A stretch of DNA of 64,000 nt from Microglena sp. YARC (taxonomy: Eukaryota; Chlorophyta; Chlorophyceae; Chlamydomonadales; Chlamydomonadaceae). A program made the position numbers and the translations under genes. This document shows, one piece after another, positions 23,470 to 35,500 of the stretch; within the stretch, counting starts at the first letter, position 1; every line of letters starts with the position of its first letter. A model generated the notes under the pieces. That model was not told where the DNA came from and did no database searches. It was given only the letters and a program-made list of their open reading frames with translations. The stretch covers positions 22,047,399 to 22,111,398 of the forward strand of contig CM039464.1 in NCBI GenBank assembly GCA_022414725.1, written 5' to 3'.

Positions 23470-24300
23470 CGTTGGCCAGCGCTCGTCCAACTTGCATCCG
23501 CGTGCCATTTTTGCGCGTTTGAAACTGGCAGAGATTTGTAAACGTAGATTTTAGGCTCTAGCTTTACTTCTCGGGAAAGTTGCATAACCGCTTCTGCTAG
23601 TCTGAGCTGGTCGAGTGTCACAAGCTGCTTGCGAGTCCCCCCCCCCCCCCCCCCCCCCCTCCTCTCCCCCCATGTTGGTGCATGCTTACATCCACTGAAC
23701 CTTTCCCCACCTTACTTTCTATCGCAGCTCGGACAGCGCATCGCTTGGTGCCCTTAACTCCCTTCTCCGTTCGCAAGGATATTTTGTCAGACTTTTCATT
23801 CGCTTAGAAGCCTTGCGTTTAGCGCTGGAAACCCTTCAGCAGTGCGCAGCAGCACAGATTTTTCCCACAAGCGTGTCCGAGGCATCTTCAACCTAGATGA
23901 TTCTTCGGGCCTTGGACGCAAAAACAGGTCTTCGCTACACTGGAAGCCTTTGCTTTCCTAGGCTGAGCCTACTTTGGCAATGGCTGTCAGGAAACCACGT
24001 TTCCCCTAAATCAACCAGCCCTGTGTTCACAAAGACTGCTGGTGGGCAGCTCCTGCTCAGAAAGGTGAGAGTTACAATGATGGCCGACGGTAATGGGATC
24101 GTGTAACCACTCGCATGGATGAATAAGAGGAGCCTATCTGATAGTTAGTTAGTAGTTAGACAAATGCCGCCATCAATTACGATTAGACCTTACACGAAAA
24201 AACAAGAGCAGCGTTAACATATCCATTAGTGCTCGCTGAAACTGCTGCACCGTTCCCTCAACACACAAAAAAACATGTCATGCTTTAGAAGAGCCTGTTC
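23470..24300. other. No recognised gene; poly-C tract
   Basis: A C22 homopolymer lies at ~23638-23660. ORF 23897-24106 has no motif. Confidence 0.5.
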
Positions 24301-26060
24301 CTATCCCAGTCAAAAGGAGGCACTTGCTTGTGCCCCCCCTCCCCCAAAACCGCCCCACGCGCCCCTGGAGCGGCCCCCCATAACGAGTACACACACACAC
24401 AACTCCCAACACACACAACACCCTAACACATTCCCGCACCCTCCCCCCTTCCCTCTCTCCCTCCTCCTCCCCAAACACACACAATCATAGCACTCACAAT
24501 CAGAGCTCACAGCTCCCATACACGCACACGAACACTCTCTACCGACCCAGTCCTCCACCCTCCCTAACCCACACCTCAACACACCTGTCTCCCTGCGCTC
24601 CCTAGCAGTATCATAAGCTCTGATACTGCAAGGACGCAGCAAGCAGAACCCTCTAACCTGAACAGCAAGGACCAAGAGCCGTCCCCTCACCCTGCAAGGA
24701 TCTGCTTCTGAGGCCTCATCCACTTGGCCCCACTCCACCCTCCACCCCATAACTCCACTACCTAATCTCCCCACTAAGCCTTCTACCTCTGACAGCCAGG
24801 ACCAAAACGACGTCCCATAACCCTGCATGATCTGCTTTTGAGGCCTCATCACTTGGCCCCACTCCACCCTCCCACCCAAACTCCCACTCCTACCCACATA
24901 CCATTCCCTACAATGACAGCAGGACCAGAAGCCAATCCCCTCACCCTGCAGGATCTGCTTCTGAAGGCCCATCCAAGTTCTGAGGCACCCACTCCACCCT
25001 CCCACCACAAACTCCACTCCTACCCTACCTTCCACCTGACCAGCGCACAGGAACACCCACAGCACACTACCCCCATCACCGCTGCAGGATGCGTCGTTCT
25101 GAAGGGCGCGTTTCTATCCACTTGGCTCCGCACTCACCCTACCCCACCCCAAACTCCAACTCCTACCCACCACCTTCTTAACCTGACAGCAGGACGCAGA
25201 GGCCATCCCCTCACCCTGCAGATCTGCTTCTGAGGCCTCATCCACTTGGCCCACTCCACCCTCCACCCAAACTCCCACTCCTACCCCTACCTTCTACCTG
25301 ACAGCAGGACCAGAGCGTCCCTCACCCTGCATGATCTGCTTCTGAGGCCCTCATCCACTTGGCCCCAACTCCACCTCCCACCCGCCCAAAAACTCCAACT
25401 TCCCTACCCCACTAACCTTCTCTTTTAACTCGACACACGCACGGACCACCAAGAGCCCATCTACCCTCACACCTCCTGCACAGGTCATCTGCCTTTCTGA
25501 GGAGCCGATCCCATCCACCTTGGCCCACTCCGACCCTCCTCGCACACCACACCATGACCACCACCTGATTCAGCCATTTACCACCCACCTACCCCTCTCC
25601 ACAACCACCATCTTCTCCATACACTTCGGCCCACCCACAAAACAGCATGGTGGCAGGGCTTGTTACCTCACCTTCTCCCAGTCCTCCACACTACCACACT
25701 CCCCACCATATCCTCCCTCATAACCCACATAGTCATCACCCCTACCTGAAGCAAGCCCTATGTAGGACCCACCGCATACCACAAAAGTGAGGCCACCATC
25801 ACCAAATCCCCACGCTTATCCAACTCCGACCGCCTAAACCACGGAATTAGCACAACATACTCCACTCTCAAAACCACACTAGGTGGAGGGTTTTTACCAG
25901 ATCCTCTGGTAGGCGCTGGAGACCGTCTAGAGCGTAACCCACTTCCGCAATAAACACCCCGCGACGTGAGGGCGGAGGCATCCTTAGTTACAACAATGCT
26001 GGTAGGTGACTCTGCCCACACACCACCTGAAACCCTAGCCACCCCACACTACAAGCATCA
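24300..26060. repeat. ~110-130-bp C-rich minisatellite with possible splice sites
   Basis: Units recur around the core CTGCAGGATCTGCTTCTGAGG (near 24693, 24825, 24948, 25218, 25327 and, degenerate, 25480), separated by CCACTCCACCCTCCCACC and CCTACCTGACAGCAGGACCA. On the minus strand each core reads CAGAAGCAGATCCTGCAGGGTGAGG, which resembles an exon end with a GTGAGG donor. ORFs across it on both strands are repeat artefacts. Confidence 0.75.
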
Positions 26061-27460
26061 CCACACACACATCACTCACCAACACACAGGGCACACACAC
26101 CACACGCTCCCCCCAGTCTCCAGCCCACCCTCCCTAACCCTATTCCCCACCTCACCCCACCCCACCCGTACACCAACCTGTCTCCCTGCAAGTACTAAAG
26201 AGCCAGATGCTGACGCGCCCTGGGCACCGAAGCTCCATCTCTGCCTTGCTTCACCCACCTACCATGCAGACAACTTCAAAGACGACACATGACGTGCCGA
26301 GCCCCTTCATCTCACCTTTGGTTAAAATACACACCATGCTCGCGACGGTGATTTCCTGCACAAACCAAGGGCCACAAATGAAACTCATCCGGGTGGGAGC
26401 TCCCCACAAGGCGCTCATGCCCCACATCCACACACCCCCCCCCCCCTATCACCCCCTTCACAACGCCCCCGTAAAATGAAAACTTAGACACACTGAAACA
26501 ACATCCAACCCCACAAGACCCCATCTCCGCTCCACCCACACCGCTCTCGCTCTTCCCCTTTGAAAGCCTTCAACCAACCTCGCAACCAAGGGCAAGCCTC
26601 AAGTGGTTCCCCCCCCCCCCCCGTGCATGACCCCCCCCCCCCCCCTAGTTTTCCGCGACGCCTCCTAAATCCCCCCCACCTCTCTCCCACTGAATCAGAG
26701 CCCGCTGATCAGAGGTCTCATCACCCGAAATCAGAGCCTGGCTGCTCTACCCTGTCAGATCGCCGCTCACAGACCACCTAAACCATCTCCTCAACCAAAT
26801 GAGCCACCCCATCAAGCCATCCTGTCCCCCCCCCCCCCCCCCCCCCGTACATAACACAGAACGCACAGGGAGACATGGACACCCCCTCTGGATCCTCCCA
26901 CATCTCCCTCCACCTAAACTCCGTACCCACCACCTCGCGCCCCACTGTCCTCCTGGCAGTAGCCAGAGCCCCCGGATGCTGACCCTGCAGGATCTGCTGC
27001 TGAGGCCCTCAACCAACCACCCTCCGCAAACCAAATGACCACCCGGCAAGTCACCCCCCCCCGTGCGTGGTCCCCCACCTCCCCCCCCTACACTACGACA
27101 CACCCGCGCGAACCGTCAACTAATCGTGGCCCCGACCCCCCCCCACTCACACACACAGCCAGCGTCGCCAACCACACCATCCACCATCTGTTACGAGCGG
27201 CCTTACAGAATACGAGCAAACCGCCATCCCGAACTACCACCCACACCATTTATTCGCCTCCACCATTCTGTTGAGGACAGCAGTGGACAGCAATATGCCC
27301 TGCCTACATGGCCTACACCTATATTCTTCGGCAAGAGCGCACGCGCCCACAACCTCCCATCGACTTTGCGCGTTGAGGTCCTTGAGGTGCGCGAGCCTTT
27401 ACCCCACTTTAGTCCCAGTACCCAGTGCTGAGCGAGCTCTCGAACTGATTTCTGGATTAT
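26061..27460. other. Low-complexity C-rich DNA with two exon-like minus-strand segments
   Basis: Several poly-C runs (26430, 26610, 26635, 26825) break up the sequence. On the minus strand, ~27001-26848 has an open, compositionally ordinary frame that ends in a Cys-containing segment (CAFCVMYG). 26433-26316 reads MSALWGAPTRMSFICGPWF and ends at an AAAG|GTGAGA donor. These could be exons of a gene whose introns are the surrounding minisatellites, but I recognise no family. Confidence 0.25.
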
Positions 27461-28930
27461 GAACTAATCACCCACCATACAATCGCTGGACCTTAGCGCG
27501 CAATCCCAATCTAGCACACTCTCTTATGCGTCTCTGAGTAGTACACATTGCGGGGTGCTCACTTTAGCGCACTTACTATTACGCTTTTACACATATAGTC
27601 ACACAGGACACAGTAAATCCCACCGATCATAGCGTATGCGACGTAAATATGACGTGAGGGAGGTAGTCGTACAGATCCTATATTCCCTCTCTCGCGGTAC
27701 ACTTTGCCTTAGTATTGGTTGGAGCTGACAGATTGCGTAGGAAGTGTGTATCGGCGGAGATATGGATGGTGATGGTGATGATAGGGATTGAGTAAACATG
27801 ATGTGTAAATGTCTGGGTGTAAAATGCATGTGATTGTGTGACTATGTGTGCTAATGTTAATGCATGTGTGTAGTCTACCACTGTGGCACGTGCTTATTTA
27901 TTGTTATATGAGTTATCAGTGTGATTATGTGCTTTGGCAATTAGATATAGATAGCTGTGGTCTGCCGTTGTGGTGTGGTGTGGTGTGTGTCAGGTATGGT
28001 GGTAAGCGATGTCTGGTTGCTTGGACGATGGTGGTGTTATTTTCTGACATCCTGGCTTCAATGGTATGGTCTGTTGGGTGCACAGAAGCCTTTTGATGAG
28101 TGGTTAGGGTGGTGGTCAGACAAGCCTGTGTGGCTTTGATAGATTCGACTGCGTTTTACGATATTGAGTGCAAATGTGTATTTATCGATCTCAATCGATG
28201 AATCGTAGGGTCGTCTATGATGGCTTCTGTATGTAGTGGCGAGTGTGTCGTAGTGTGTGAGTATGCACGGAGGCGTGTGTGAGGTTGAGGTGTGGGGTCA
28301 GCAGAGTACCGGGTGGCGTTTTAGAATCAAGGTTGGCTTTAGAAGATGAGACACAGTTGTGGCACGTACAATTCAATCAATAACTAGGTCTCGCACGTTC
28401 CGATGTTGTGGTCGTGAAAGTCGTGTGGAGGGTGAGGTGGTTGGTGGGTTCGAGTCAGTGTGTGCGCCAGGTGGTTTGAAATCATGGTTGCTTGAGGAAA
28501 GCGAGTATGCGGTGACAACAGTGTTGGTGTGTGTGCTGTTGCTGTGTGTGTGAGTGTGTGATATCGCGTGTGTGTGTGTGTGTTGTGGTGTGTGAGTTTT
28601 CTGTTGTCTGGATTCAAAAGTCATGATACTAAGGTCTCCATAGGCGGTCTGATGGTTTGCGGGCACTGAGGGCGTTGGAGTGTAGGTGGCATGGGGGTCG
28701 CAAGGCCTTGGTTGGCTTGCATAGAATCTAAGTGAGACGTTCAGAACCTGACGATAATTGTTGTTTGACACCGATTCATATAATTGAGACTAGTCTCTGT
28801 GCAGTGGCTGCCATTGTTTACGGCACGATGTAGCTGTTGGAGATGAGGTGTGGGATGCGTGCAGTGTCATGAAAGAGACTGAGAATTATGCAGTAAAATC
28901 ACTGCTATTATGAAATGGTGAGCATGTGTA
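27461..28930. other. TG-rich DNA, no recognised gene
   Basis: Imperfect TGTG repeats with short ORFs on both strands and no motif. A first, degenerate unit of the tandem repeat that follows may be present at ~28370 (CAATCAATAACTAGGTCTC). Confidence 0.5.
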
Positions 28931-28949
28931 CGATTTCTGTGGTCAGTTG

Positions 28950-30560
28950 CAGTCATGCTCTAGGCCTCGCAAGCTTCATGAGTGGCGCACCAGGATTTAT
29001 AGTGAGGGGTGGGGTCAGCAAGCCCTGGTGGCTTTTAACCAACTGCTTTACAATGGGACACATTGGTTGCCGCAATCCATATCATGAACTAGGTCTCCAG
29101 GCTCCTTCATGGTAGCCGCATGAGGCGTGGAGGTGGGGTGTGGGGTCGGGCAGTCAAATACGTCTGAATAGCTTTAAAATCAACTGCTTTACAATGGACA
29201 CATTTCTTGTTAATCAATCAGACAACAAGGTCCCAAGGCTTTCATGGTTGCGCACACAGCGCTTTAGAGGGTGAGGGGTGGGGTCAGTAAGCCTGGTGGC
29301 TTCAAAACCAACTGCTCGACAATTGACACATTTCTTGCCCATGGGATGATTTGGGAGTTGGTTTTCGAAACATGTCGGACTAAGGACATTGTATCTCAAA
29401 TTTGGCCTGAAATCTTGGAATTCTGAGAGACTTCGGGGAGATATGGCCTGATAACAAGTGTAAAAGTCTGACCTTCTGAGACCCTTTTAATCCCCTGGAT
29501 CGCTATCAAATCAAGTGCTTTAGAAAGGACTTATTGGTTGCCCAATCAATCATGAACTAGGTCTCCAGGCTCCATGGTAGCGCATGAGGCGTTGGTGGTG
29601 GGGTGTGGGGTCGGGCATTCAATACGTCCGATGTCTTTAAAATCAACTGCTTTACAATGGACCCATTTCTTGTCAATCAATCATGCTCTAGGCCTCCAAG
29701 CTTCATGGTTGCGCACCAGGCTTTTGGAGTGAGGGGTGGGGTCAGCAGGCCCGGTGGCTTTTAAATCAACTGCTTTATAACGGACACATTTCTTGTCCAA
29801 TCAATCATGAACCAGGTCTCCAGGCTCCATGGTAGCGCATGAGGCGTTGGAGGTGAGGTGTGGGGTCGGGCAGTCTGATGTCTTTAAAATCAACTGCTTT
29901 ACAATGGACACATTTCTTGTCGATCAATCATGCTCTAGGCCTCCAAGCTTCATGGTTGCGCACCAGGCTTTTGAGGTGAGGGGTGGGGTCAGCAGGCCCG
30001 GTGGCTTTTAAATCAACTGCTTTGTAACGGACACATTGGTTGCCCAATCAATCATGAACTAGGTCTCCAGGCTCCATGGTAGCGCATGAGGCGTCGGAGG
30101 TGAGGTGTGGGGTTGGTCAGTCAATACGTCTGATAGCTTTAAAATCAACTGCTTTACAATGGACACATTTCTTGTTAATCAATCATGAACCAGGTCCCAA
30201 GGCTTCATGGTTGCGCACCAGGCTTTAGAGGTGAGGGGTGGGGTCAGCAAGCCTGGTGGCTTCAAAACCAACTGCCCGACAATTGACATATTTCTTGCCC
30301 ATGGGATGATTTGGGAGATGGTTTTTTCGAAAGATGTCGGACTTTGGACATTGTGACATTGTGCCTCAAATTTGGCCTCAAATCTGAGAATTCTGAGAGA
30401 CTGTGGGGAGAAATGGCCTGAGAACAAGTGTGAAGTCTTACCTCTGAATCTACTTCATCCCCTGGATTGCTATTAAATCAACTGCTTTAGAACGGAGACA
30501 TTTCTTGCCCAATCAATCATGCTCTAGGTCTCCAGGCTTCATGGTGGCGCACATGGTGTC
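28950..30560. repeat. Tandem repeat of alternating ~120-130-bp units, higher-order period ~960 bp
   Basis: Two related unit types alternate. Type A contains ATCATGAACTAGGTCTCCAG and GTGTGGGGTCGGGCAG; type B contains ATCATGCTCTAGGCCTCCAAG and GGGGTGGGGTCAGCA. Both end with AAATCAACTGCTTTACAATGG and CAATCAATCATG. A ~200-bp insert beginning CCCATGGGATGATTTGGGAG occurs at ~29338 and again at ~30298, giving a higher-order period of ~960 bp. A stray unit end is seen at ~32080-32130. Confidence 0.9.
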
Positions 30561-30564
30561 GGTG

Positions 30565-31880
30565 CTTAAAGCATGTTCATTTTTAAGCATCTCTAGAACT
30601 TGGATCAATTCCAGAAAGATTCAGTATCTCCATGTGTGCCTAAGTCCGACCCTGAGTGGTACGGATGGTTTTCACCTATTACCTCAAGTCCAAAGAAAAC
30701 TTTTTTTTGCTGCATAAAGTTACCTAACCACATCAGTTCAACATATAAATACTCAGAGTTGGATTCTCTCAGGTTGTGGGAAGCAGGCAAAGCAAAGCAT
30801 GTGATTTTTTTCACTATGGGGCTCCCTAAGTCGGTACGGATTTTACGTAGAAGTGGAACGGAGCCTATTGCTATCAAAAACAAGTTTTCGTAAAATAAAA
30901 GTAGGTAGCCCTATTGTACACATTTTTTCTCAAAAGAAATTGTCACACCAGGTTTTGGATGGCAGTACATGGGCAGTACGGGTGAATATGGACCCCAAAA
31001 AGACTGATTATTTACATATTGTGGGTGCCCTAAATGAGGTACAATGCTGCACAAGCTGAATTGTTTCATTTTGGGTCTTAGCATTGCTTCGTAGCACAAA
31101 GACTAACTTTTTTTGTTTTTGAAATTTGAAATTTAGTTTTAAAACATATTCAAAAAATAACTTTTTTTTCAAACTTCATTTCAAACATCCACATCTGAAG
31201 TTAGTTTTTGATTTGGGAAAGGGGGCGAAATCTCAAGTTGGGAGGTGGGATTGGGAGGTGATCAGGTGAATTTTCGAGTTGTACTGCTATCTCAGTAAAT
31301 TCTGAGGCCAAGGCTGAAGCGCAGCCTCCGACCTTGTGGTAGGGGTTTGATAAGCCTTTCGTCCCGCGGTAACATGATTCGGAATAGCTCGCGCGGCCTC
31401 GTGTCTGGCGCGATCTGGATTTGTACCACAATTTATCGCACATCTGATGTACTGCCACCAACCTTCCGTACAAGGCTGCTCGCGACCGCATGCGAATGCG
31501 GACCGGAAATACATGTGCGCGTAGCTGACACAATTGCGCGAAAGGTGGGCCAGACAGAATTCGATTCCGAGCATTTTGGGGCCAGTACGGCTCTGTACCA
31601 CAATCTTGTACCAACTTAGGGCGTTTTTTGACTTAGGCAATGATGGAGATAACCCTGAATTTCCTTCAAAATTATTCGAATCTGATTTCGCATGGAGGGT
31701 GCTGCGTGGGGTCAGCATCCTGCCAGCATGTCTAGTGGATACCCCAAATAACTGCGAAAACAGAACAAAGTGAAGTTTGCTGTAGTTGGAGGGATAAAAA
31801 GGTATTGAAAAAATACTGATGAAGTGAACCCCTAACACTGATATTTGGGCTCAACTCAGTCGCTGGCTACTGGAGCTGTG
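30565..31880. other. No recognised gene
   Basis: AT-richer unique sequence to ~31200, then mixed composition. ORF 31287-31838 on the minus strand is the longest (183 codons) but overlaps plus-strand ORFs and shows no domain. Confidence 0.45.
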
Positions 31881-32015
31881 TAATGGTAATGATAACGCCT
31901 GGTGGGGCGTAGTAGTAAGGGAACCCGTCGTACGCGGGTAGAGAGCGGTCTTCTACCTCAACTGGATAAGCTACCATCGCAGTTGACAACGACCTGCAAC
32001 GCTTAGGGCGACCGT
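31880..32015 (-). mobile_element. SINE copy 2 (degenerate, head truncated)
   Basis: It shares AATGATAACGCCTGGTGGGG, the GGGAACCCGTC segment, and GCTACCATCGCAGTTGACA with the better copy at 42715-42910. The tRNA-like part is lost. Confidence 0.6.
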
Positions 32016-32165
32016 AGGGGGGGGTTGAGGGATACCTCCTTAGGAAAAAGGGGTTCCAATTTACACCCGCGTTTAAGATCGATTGCTTTACAATGGACAC
32101 TTTTCCTTGCTCAGGCAATCATGCGCTAGGTAAATGAAGGGCAAGCATATGTACTAGATTCACAC

Positions 32166-33110
32166 TTGGAAAAGCCACCACTTAGACACTCTGACAGGCA
32201 CTCGTACACACACTCACACAATTGCATGCATATACATTCATATGCACACACACAATCAAACCAAATTCAAAACGGAATCAACCCAACCAAGTCCCCCTCT
32301 CACCCCACCCCGCCCCACCCCCCACACACACCATCACCACCACCACACACACACACACACCACCACCACCACCACACACACACCACCACCACCACCACCC
32401 ACCACACACACCACCACCACACACCACCACCACACACACACAAGCAAACAAAAGCCGCACTGCAATCAACCCAACCAAGTCCAACATCCCTCCCACCCCA
32501 CACACAACTAATATCTGCCTACCACCAAACACACACACACCTGCCTACCACCACATCACTCCTACCACCAAACAAACACACCTACCACCACAGCACACCT
32601 ACCTACCTACCAACACACACACCTACCAACACACACACCTACCAACACACACACCTACCTACCAACACCAACAAACACACACACCTGCCTACCACCACAA
32701 CACACCTACCACCAAACACACGCACCTACCACCACAGCACACCTACCTACCAACACACACACACCTACCAACACAGACACCTACCTACCACCACCACACA
32801 CCTACCCACCACCACCAAGCACAAAAATCTACCACCACAACACACCTACCACCACAACACACCTACCACCACAACACACCTACCACCACAACACACACCT
32901 ACCACCACACAACACACACACCTACTTACCACCACACACACACCTACCACCACAACACACCTACCTACCACCACACACACACCTACCACCACAACACAAC
33001 TACCTACCACCACACACACCTACCACCACAACACAACTACCTACCCACCACACACACCTACCACCCACACACCACAACTACCACCACAAATGCACCTAAC
33101 TACCCGTCTG
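32166..33110. repeat. CACACCTACCACCACAA-type low-complexity repeat
   Basis: The segment consists almost only of A and C, as CACC, CACA and CTAC units. ORFs up to 363 codons on the plus strand (His/Thr/Pro) and V/G/C-rich minus ORFs are artefacts of the lack of stop triplets. Confidence 0.92.
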
Positions 33111-33135
33111 CTACTTGCCCTCCTCTTCCCATCAG

Positions 33136-33684
33136 TTCGTGGAGCAGTAGCCTTTGCCGTCTCCTTGCATCAGCTTCATGGCAGCTACCATCACCATTGC
33201 TAAGTACTTGGGCCGCATGTGTACTAACTTCACACACACACACCTGCCTACCACCTCACACACACCTACCTACCACCACACACACACCTACCACCACGCA
33301 CACACCTACCTAACGTCTGCTACCCGCCCTCCTCTTCCCATCAGTTTGTGGAGCAGCAGCCTCTGATGTCTCTTTACATCAGCTCCATGGCAGCTACCAT
33401 CACCTTTGCCGAGTACTCGGGCTGCATGTGTACTAACTTCACACACATATACACACACATATACACACACATAAATACACACGCATAACTTACCCCTACC
33501 TCCCCTCCTCTTCCCATCAGTTTGTGGAGCAGCAGCCTCTGATGTCTCTTTACATCAGCTCCATGGCAGCTACCATCACCTTTGCCGAGTACTCGGGCTG
33601 CATGTGTACTAACTTCACACACATATACACACACATAAATACACACGCATAACTTACCCCTACCTCCCCTCCTCTTCCCATCAG
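33136..33684. repeat. Three tandem copies of the 5' edge of exon A
   Basis: Exon-like starts at 33136, 33345 and 33521 each follow a CCCATCAG acceptor and read TTYGTGGAGCAG for ~70-75 nt before turning into GCATGTGTACTAACTTCACAC and a CA repeat. The fourth, at 33685, is the full exon. Copy 1 has an in-frame stop. Spacing is 209, 176 and 164 bp. Confidence 0.85.
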
Positions 33685-33865
33685 TTTGTGGAGCAGCAGC
33701 CTCTGATGTCTCTCTACGTCAGCTTCATGGCAGCTACCATCACCTTTGCCGAGTACTTGGGCCTCATCCTCATCCTGTCTCATCCCCTCATGGGTGCAAT
33801 GGATAAGGTGCTGAACCTGTTGTTTGGGTATGTGGTCACCACTGGATTCTCCGCCATGGCAGCGG
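33685..33865 (+). CDS. Exon A: hydrophobic segment upstream of the U-box gene
   Basis: A CCCATCAG acceptor opens a 181-nt exon ending at a GTGAGT donor. It encodes ~60 residues: a short Glu/Gln start, then hydrophobic stretches (~residues 8-32 and 40-60) that look like two membrane helices. It probably belongs to the same gene as 35501-42425 because the next exon is also hydrophobic and the intron structure is the same. However, it ends in phase 1 while the exon at 35501 starts in phase 0, so a direct join shifts frame. A missed exon, another donor, or gene decay are all possible. Confidence 0.5.
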
Positions 33866-33920
33866 GTGAGTGGCTATGTATTTGATCCTTATCCTGTCTC
33901 GTCCTTATCCTGTCCATATA

Positions 33921-35500
33921 TACAGCATGTTCCTCCCCCTTCTGAGCACCCACACATCCACCAACTTGCTAACCAACCAACCAACCAACCAACCCTCCAC
34001 CTCACCCTCACCCCGCTCCACCCCCCTTCCTCACCCTCCCCCCCCCCCCCCCCCCCCCATCACCCCATCTCGTCCTCCACCCCCGACCCCCCTTTCCCCC
34101 CCTCCTGAGCACCCACACATCCACCAACTCGCTAACGCAAACAAACCTAAAAACCCTCAACCTCACCCCCGGCCCCCTTTTCCCCCCCCCCCAGTCCTCC
34201 TCAGCATGTTTCTCCTCCTTTTGAGCACCCTCACAATTCACCAACTCTCTTACCAACCAAACAACCCGCCACCCCCTGTCCCCAACCACGTCACCCTCCA
34301 GCCCCCTCACCTCACCTCCCCTCACCCACATCACCCCCCACCCCTCTTCCTCCAGCTCACCCTCCAGCCCCCTCCCCCCACCCTCACCCACCTCACCCCC
34401 ACCCCCCTTTCTCCTCACAGTCCTCCTCAGCATGCTCCTCCCCCTCCTGAGCAGCCACACATTCACCACCTCGCTAACCAACCAAACACACCCTACCCCT
34501 CACCCCCTCTCCCCACTCACCTCACCTCCAGACCCCTCCCCTCACCTTACCCCTCTCACCCCCCCCACACACCCCCTTCCTCCCCACAGTCGTCCTCAGC
34601 ATGTGTCTCCCCTTCTGAACACCCTCACAAACCACAGACTTGCTAACCACCCAACCAATCCTCCACCTCGCCCTCCACCCCCCTCACCCCCACTCACCCT
34701 CCACACCCCTCTCCACACACCAACACTTTCCCTCCCCTCCTGAGCACCCACACATACACCAACTCGCAACCAATAACCTAACAACCCTCCCCTCACCCCC
34801 CCACCCCCCTTCCTCACCACAGTCCTCCTCAGCATGTTCCTCCCCCTACTGAGCCCCCTCATGTCACCCTCCAGCCCCATCAGCTCACCTGCCCCCCCCC
34901 CCCCCCCCCCCTCCCCTTCCTCCCCTCCCCCCCCCCCCCCCAACCCACCCCTCCCTCGCCCTCCACCCACCTCCCCCACCCACCCACCTAACCCTCACCC
35001 CCCACCCACCCCCCTTCCTCCCCACAGTCCTCCTCAGCATGTCCCTCCCCCTCCTGAGCACCCACACATCCACCAACTCGATCAACCCTCCACTTCACCC
35101 CCCACCCACCCACCCACCCACTCACCTCACCCTCAAGCCCCCTCCCCCACCTTCCGAACCTCACCCCCCACCACCCCCCTTCCTCCCCACAATCCTCCTC
35201 AGCATGTCCCTCCCCCTCCTGAGCTTCCACACACATCGACCAACTCGATCAACCCTCCACCTCACCCCCACCCACCCACCCACCCACCCACCTCACCCTC
35301 AAGCCCCCTTCCCCCACCTTACGCACCTCACCCCCCCCCACCTCACCCCCCCCCCTCCCCCTTCCTCCCCACAGTACTTCCTCAGCATGTCCCTCCCCCT
35401 ACCTGAAGCACCACACATCCACCAACTCGCTAACTAACCAAACAACCCTCTACCCCCCCTCGCCCCTCCACCCCACCTCGCCTCCCTTTCCTCCCCACAG
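33921..35500. repeat. Intron array with ~10 copies of the 5' edge of exon B
   Basis: Copies of CAG-TCCTCCTCAGCATGT and CTCCCCCTCCTGAGCACC lie near 33921, 34095, 34192, 34418, 34585, 34733, 34820, 35024, 35190 and 35371. Most retain the CCCCACAG acceptor. Between them are C-rich spacers (CACCCACCCACC, poly-C). The genuine exon follows at 35501. ORFs throughout are Pro/His-rich artefacts. Confidence 0.85.

Noticed and set aside
32166..33313. 345- and 363-codon His/Thr/Pro-rich ORFs
   Set aside because: The sequence is almost only A and C on the plus strand, so stop codons can hardly occur. The two ORFs overlap in different frames.
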